Origin: Perognathus longimembris pacificus
Lineage: Eukaryota; Chordata; Mammalia; Rodentia; Heteromyidae
DNA: 64,000 nt
Direction: 5' to 3'
Assembly (NCBI RefSeq): GCF_023159225.1
Contig: NC_063164.1
Coordinates: 75,957,800 to 76,021,799 of the forward strand
Below the pieces are notes generated by a model. That model saw only the letters and a program-made list of their open reading frames with translations, had not been told where the DNA came from and did not search any database. How positions within the stretch are numbered: position 1 is the stretch's first letter; each line of letters begins with the position of its first letter. Shown one piece after another: positions 60,096-64,000 of the stretch. Position numbers and translations under genes: made by a program.

Positions 60096-61984
60096 TATAA
60101 TATAAGAAGTAAATACTAAATCATATCTTTCAAAAAAGATCTTTAATTTTTACCAGTAATTAAATAAATATAAACGCAGAGAATTTACGGGAGAGCAGTT
60201 GCATTCACCAAAGCAATAAAAATGAAAGTATATCATAACTAAGATTAGCCAACTGGCGAAGCAACATCTGCATAGAGGAAAACTACAGTGTAAATTATTT
60301 TTGGCTGAGACATAAAAATTAATAAACTTGTTGATTTCCTTACTAATATCCCACCATAGAATGTAGAATTCCCATCCTTACTAATATCCCACCATAGAAT
60401 TCCCATCAGAGATTGGGAATAATCGTTTAGGGAATAAAACAGATGACAGAAATTGTCCTTGCTCCAATCTTTTCTCCGACATCCTATAGTTAGCAGGTCA
60501 ACAAAATCATATAAATTCTAGCTCCTATGCCTCTTTGTGTTACCTCATCTCCTGGTCTTGTCCCTTCTTTTCTAGTTTTCCCATACCCATGACAGATACT
60601 CAAATCATCATCCATCTGCTATTTATTATTGGTGTTCTTTCCAAACCCAGTCCATTTATCTCAGTGTCATGATTGAGTAATAATCAAAAGAAGCTATTCC
60701 ATAGTTTTTCTCTAGGATACACTAAATTTTTTTTTTGTAGTGTGTGAGGTTCTTCAAAATCTGACTCTGGCCTTGTGTTTTATAGATTGCAGTTCTTTTC
60801 ACCATTTTCAGAATAAAAATGTTCATTTGCCCACCTCTCAGTCTTGTGTCATTCATTACTTAAATTCTTTCTTTGCCCCTTCCCACATAAACACATTCAT
60901 TCATACATACCCTTTCTTCGTCTGGCAAAATCCCAACTCCAGTGTTGTTTCTTGTCCCATATTTCCCTTTCCTTTCCCTTTCGTATCACCTCATAGCACC
61001 CATATTCACCCCATCAGCTACCAGTCACACTGCACTGTGGTCACTTGTCAGTTGGCTGCCATAATGGAACCATAATTAGAGGACACTTTGCAGTGGGGAG
61101 TGTCATTTCTGAAACAATCAGCAGCAGTCCTCATTGAGGGCCCTCTTACCACGCCAATATTCACTAGTTACAGTACCAAGTAAGCCACAGTAAGCTTTTC
61201 TATTCAGTGTCTGAGCAGCTCTCCTTTCCTTTCTTAGGAAAGGTTTATCCTTCTTTCCCAAATGAAACAACTGTTAGCAACGTACTCTCCTTCCTCAGGG
61301 TGTCCTGCAAGGATCTATCTTTTCCCTATGGTCATTCCCAGGTGTGCCATCTCCTTCTTGCAGCTTCTGTAAGTGGAATATTTATCATTTCTACTGAAAC
61401 AAGAAAATTCAGCACAACTTTCAAGGAAAAATCATTTCCCCCCCACCAGGGGAAGACCATGAAGATAATATGTTCTGGAATACCACTCCCAAAACATCTC
61501 TTGTGAAATTGGTCTCACGAGTTAAAACTATGCAGACATCAGTGAGAAAAAAAATTCCTTTCATTTCCATAAACTATCCTCAAAAGTTTGTGAGAAATGT
61601 GCATTTTCAATACACACAAAGAAAACCATTAATTAGTAGAAAAGATAAAGACAATAATAGAAAAATGTGCAATTAGAAACAGATCCCAACTTTGAAAACC
61701 TGTAAATTCATAGATGACTTAGAGATAAGCTGATATGTAGGAGAGACAATATAATAGATTGCAACTGCTATCCAGTGCTTTTGTATTTTTTTCTTTTTGA
61801 ATGCCTGCATGGTCAAGATTTGGACTGTGGTGTGGTCAAAACAATGTTTACTCCACTTTGGAGCTGTGGTGGGAGACGTATGTGTTTTCGCCTTTTAGTT
61901 TCTTGTTGTACATATCAGAGCAGGAGTCTGACAGAAATCATAAGTGAGTATCTGGATCCAACTACTGAGCATTTCCAGCTGTAT

Positions 61985-62080
61985 CTCCCTTGACTTAAAC
62001 TGTCTCATTTGTAAAATGGAAACTATAACACAGACTTACTGCAATGGAATGAACAGTACCAGGAACTTAGAAGGTAGATA
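61985..62080 (+). mobile_element. Possible MIR-like fragment
   Basis: tgtctcatttgtaaaatgga, then cttactgcaatggaatgaa fits sense MIR text (ctcatctgtaaaatggg). Short. Confidence 0.45.
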
Positions 62081-63067
62081 TATATTTTCAGTTCTGCCAC
62101 TGATGATCTATCTCGCCTCTTCCAGCTTCAGTTCACTCATCCCTAAAATAAAATCATACAAAAGAAGGTAGAACTTCAAGGGATTGGGGGAATTAGGGCT
62201 TTCTTGACTTTTTAAAATGGGATTCATGTCCATACCCTAATAAGAATTTGTCCGAAACTGTTATTATGAGAATAATGTCATATTATGCTTTTTCAAAACA
62301 TATCTTATACCTTACCATTCTGTCTGTGTCTACACTTTCAAACACCTCCACATAGGTGATTGAAAGCCAGTGATTCTAGTAGCTCTGTGGCATGTTTTTG
62401 ATCATATCATTCATTGCCTCGCAATCTGTTCTCTATTCTTACCTTCAAGTAAAAACTTTAAGTTATTTTTTCAGATACAGTCTTACATTTCACAAAAGAT
62501 TCATTCTTACCATAGATGTTAGCAACTGCCATATCAGGTTTTCTTTTTGTCTTTCCTTATTAGATCAAGAACTTGATATCACTTATCCACAGCTGCTCGC
62601 TGGCATAACAGATTTCCTGTACCACTCCTCTTGCTCTTTCAGGCCATGTTAAATACATTAAAGGTTATTTGAACACCAACACTACTGATTGTATTGTACA
62701 CAATACGGATGCACTGGACAGAAGATACATGAGATCTCATCACACTGCTCAGAATGATGTACAGTTTAAAACTCAGAAATTGTTGATGTCTGGAATTTTC
62801 CACTCAAAATTGTCAATATCAATTTAGCATGGCCAATTGGAACTACAGCAAGTGAAATCATGAATGAGGAGAACACTGTATTTTCATAACCTTATGTTAG
62901 TCCTTACACATAAGTACTGTAGACTCTAGCCTAGATTATTCAGTGTTCCCAGAAGATAGATCACACACTAACACCTAGAGCCCCCTTTTCTACCTGTCAG
63001 ATTTCAACCCAACATCCAGGAGTTATTTCAGTCACTTTCTCAAACCTCTAAAAGAATGATACTACCT

Positions 63068-63195
63068 TCAGGCTAGATATGTTGGTACAACTGTACTTGC
63101 TGCTACTTGGGATGTGCAAGGAGGAAGATCCTGGTCCAAGGCTAACCCTGGGGAAACATGCATGAGATCTTATCTGAAAAACAAAACAAGATAAA
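63068..63195 (+). mobile_element. Old 7SL/B1-type monomer
   Basis: aggctagatatgttggtaca, gctacttgggatgtgcaagg, aggaagatcctggtccaag, A-rich end. 7SL block order visible, strongly diverged. Confidence 0.45.
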
Positions 63196-64000
63196 GATGA
63201 GACTTAACTAGAAGAACAAGACCTTGAAATAAAGCCCACAGGACACCATAGAAAAGAAAGGAGGGATTTGGCAGCACCTTTGTAATCTTCCAGAAACAAG
63301 GTTCTTCAGGATGACATAGGATCCAAAGATCCTAATAATAGGAGTGTTTACATGACTTTGACCATGATCTACACCAAGGAATAGATTGTCGTTTGGGACT
63401 TAATATGCCCATGCATAATTGTATGTTTATAATTGAAACCAAATCTTCAGAACATGATGCATTTTTAGTACAGTTGACACACTGATGTTTTCTGTTCTGA
63501 GTTGTTTCTGCTGTTCTAAGTTGATATTGCAGCCATTAGTCACAGTTGTAAAAACAATAAAACATACATTGCACATAGTAGGAATACTGTTTTATATGAC
63601 TAGAATTTTACTCAAATCATTGTCGGAAGGTTACTTCTTTGTGAATATACTCGGTCTATCTCCATATTCTAGGTTTTTAGATTTTAATCACACTAAAATA
63701 TTTTTATATTCTCAAAGTCTTTCTCTTTTGGGTTTGCATGAGCAAACTAATCTGAAGTGTCAGCATACTGTATTTTATCTCATCTTAGAGTAATAATTAT
63801 CATTAGGACAAAATTCCTAAGATGACTATATCTGAAATATTCTGAATTCACTATTTCCTGTGCAATTCGATGTGTGACACACATTGTGTCACACATGTTT
63901 CATGGACAGTTCGTCTCACCTGACTTCTAAATAATAACTCAATAGGAGAGATAATACTTTCTTTTCACCTATAGGAGTGTTAAACCATAGTATTTTACTT

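Larger units (their letters stand above)
53786..64000 (+). other. GTDC1: GTDC1 intron (5' part), downstream of the last exon in the window
   Basis: Starts at the gtactt donor and runs off the window. I found no exon for the GTDC1 residues that follow the VPD junction. The intron holds SINEs at 53.8, 55.4, 58.5 and 59.5 kb, an L1 tail near 57.2 kb, and MIR-like fragments. Nothing is recognised in 54030-54340, 54600-55420, 55990-57189, 57302-58535, 60407-61984 and 62081-64000, except the short palindromes and tandem copies described in the findings. Confidence 0.85.

Overview
This is a mammalian, almost certainly rodent, intronic window. It is AT-rich, has no bacterial-style gene density, and is scattered with short interspersed repeats. 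The commonest repeat is a dimeric SINE of about 200 bp whose left half is a rodent ID element (tRNA-Ala-related; A box near tagtgg, B box ggttcgattcc). A second SINE combines a 7SL/B1-like head with the same tRNA-like tail. From memory this pairing fits the Geomyoidea (kangaroo rats, pocket mice, pocket gophers). That lineage call is an inference; the rodent call is firmer.

The only protein-coding gene I can support is GTDC1, on the + strand. GTDC1 is also called QTMAN, the tRNA-queuosine mannosyltransferase. Two internal exons are present: 16889-17239 (351 nt, phase 2 to phase 2, about residues 174-290 of a ~458-aa protein) and 53676-53785 (110 nt, phase 2 to phase 1, about residues 291-326). 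The codon split across the 36.4-kb intron between them rebuilds a Trp exactly, and both exons have consensus splice sites. I did not find the flanking exons, so the gene starts before this window and ends after it.

Layout. 1-16888 is upstream intron, with a long (GT)48 tract, MIR, B1-like and dimeric SINE copies, and a truncated L1 tail. 17240-53675 is the large intron. Its first 3.6 kb (about 17.93-20.85 kb) is poor in repeats, holds scattered CpGs and looks like a cluster of conserved regulatory elements, including a diverged duplicated 86-bp element. Further on come a solo class-II-like LTR (24597-25169) with a 6-bp target duplication, a block near 28.1 kb with an RFX X-box-like palindrome, a MaLR-like LTR carrying a nested L1-tail insertion (46.5-47.07 kb), a twin-primed L1 (43.48-44.9 kb) and many SINEs. 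53786-64000 is downstream intron. It has a SINE inserted 26 bp after the exon donor, a tandem 7SL-type multimer at 55.4 kb, L1 tails, and no other recognisable gene.

No tRNA, rRNA, CRISPR or complete mobile-element coding region was found. Nothing here is clearly a new biological system. The most interesting signals are the paired noncoding element at 19.55/20.76 kb, the SINE beside the splice donor, the exchange of modules between the two SINE families, and the very short L1-tail insertions with clean target duplications.
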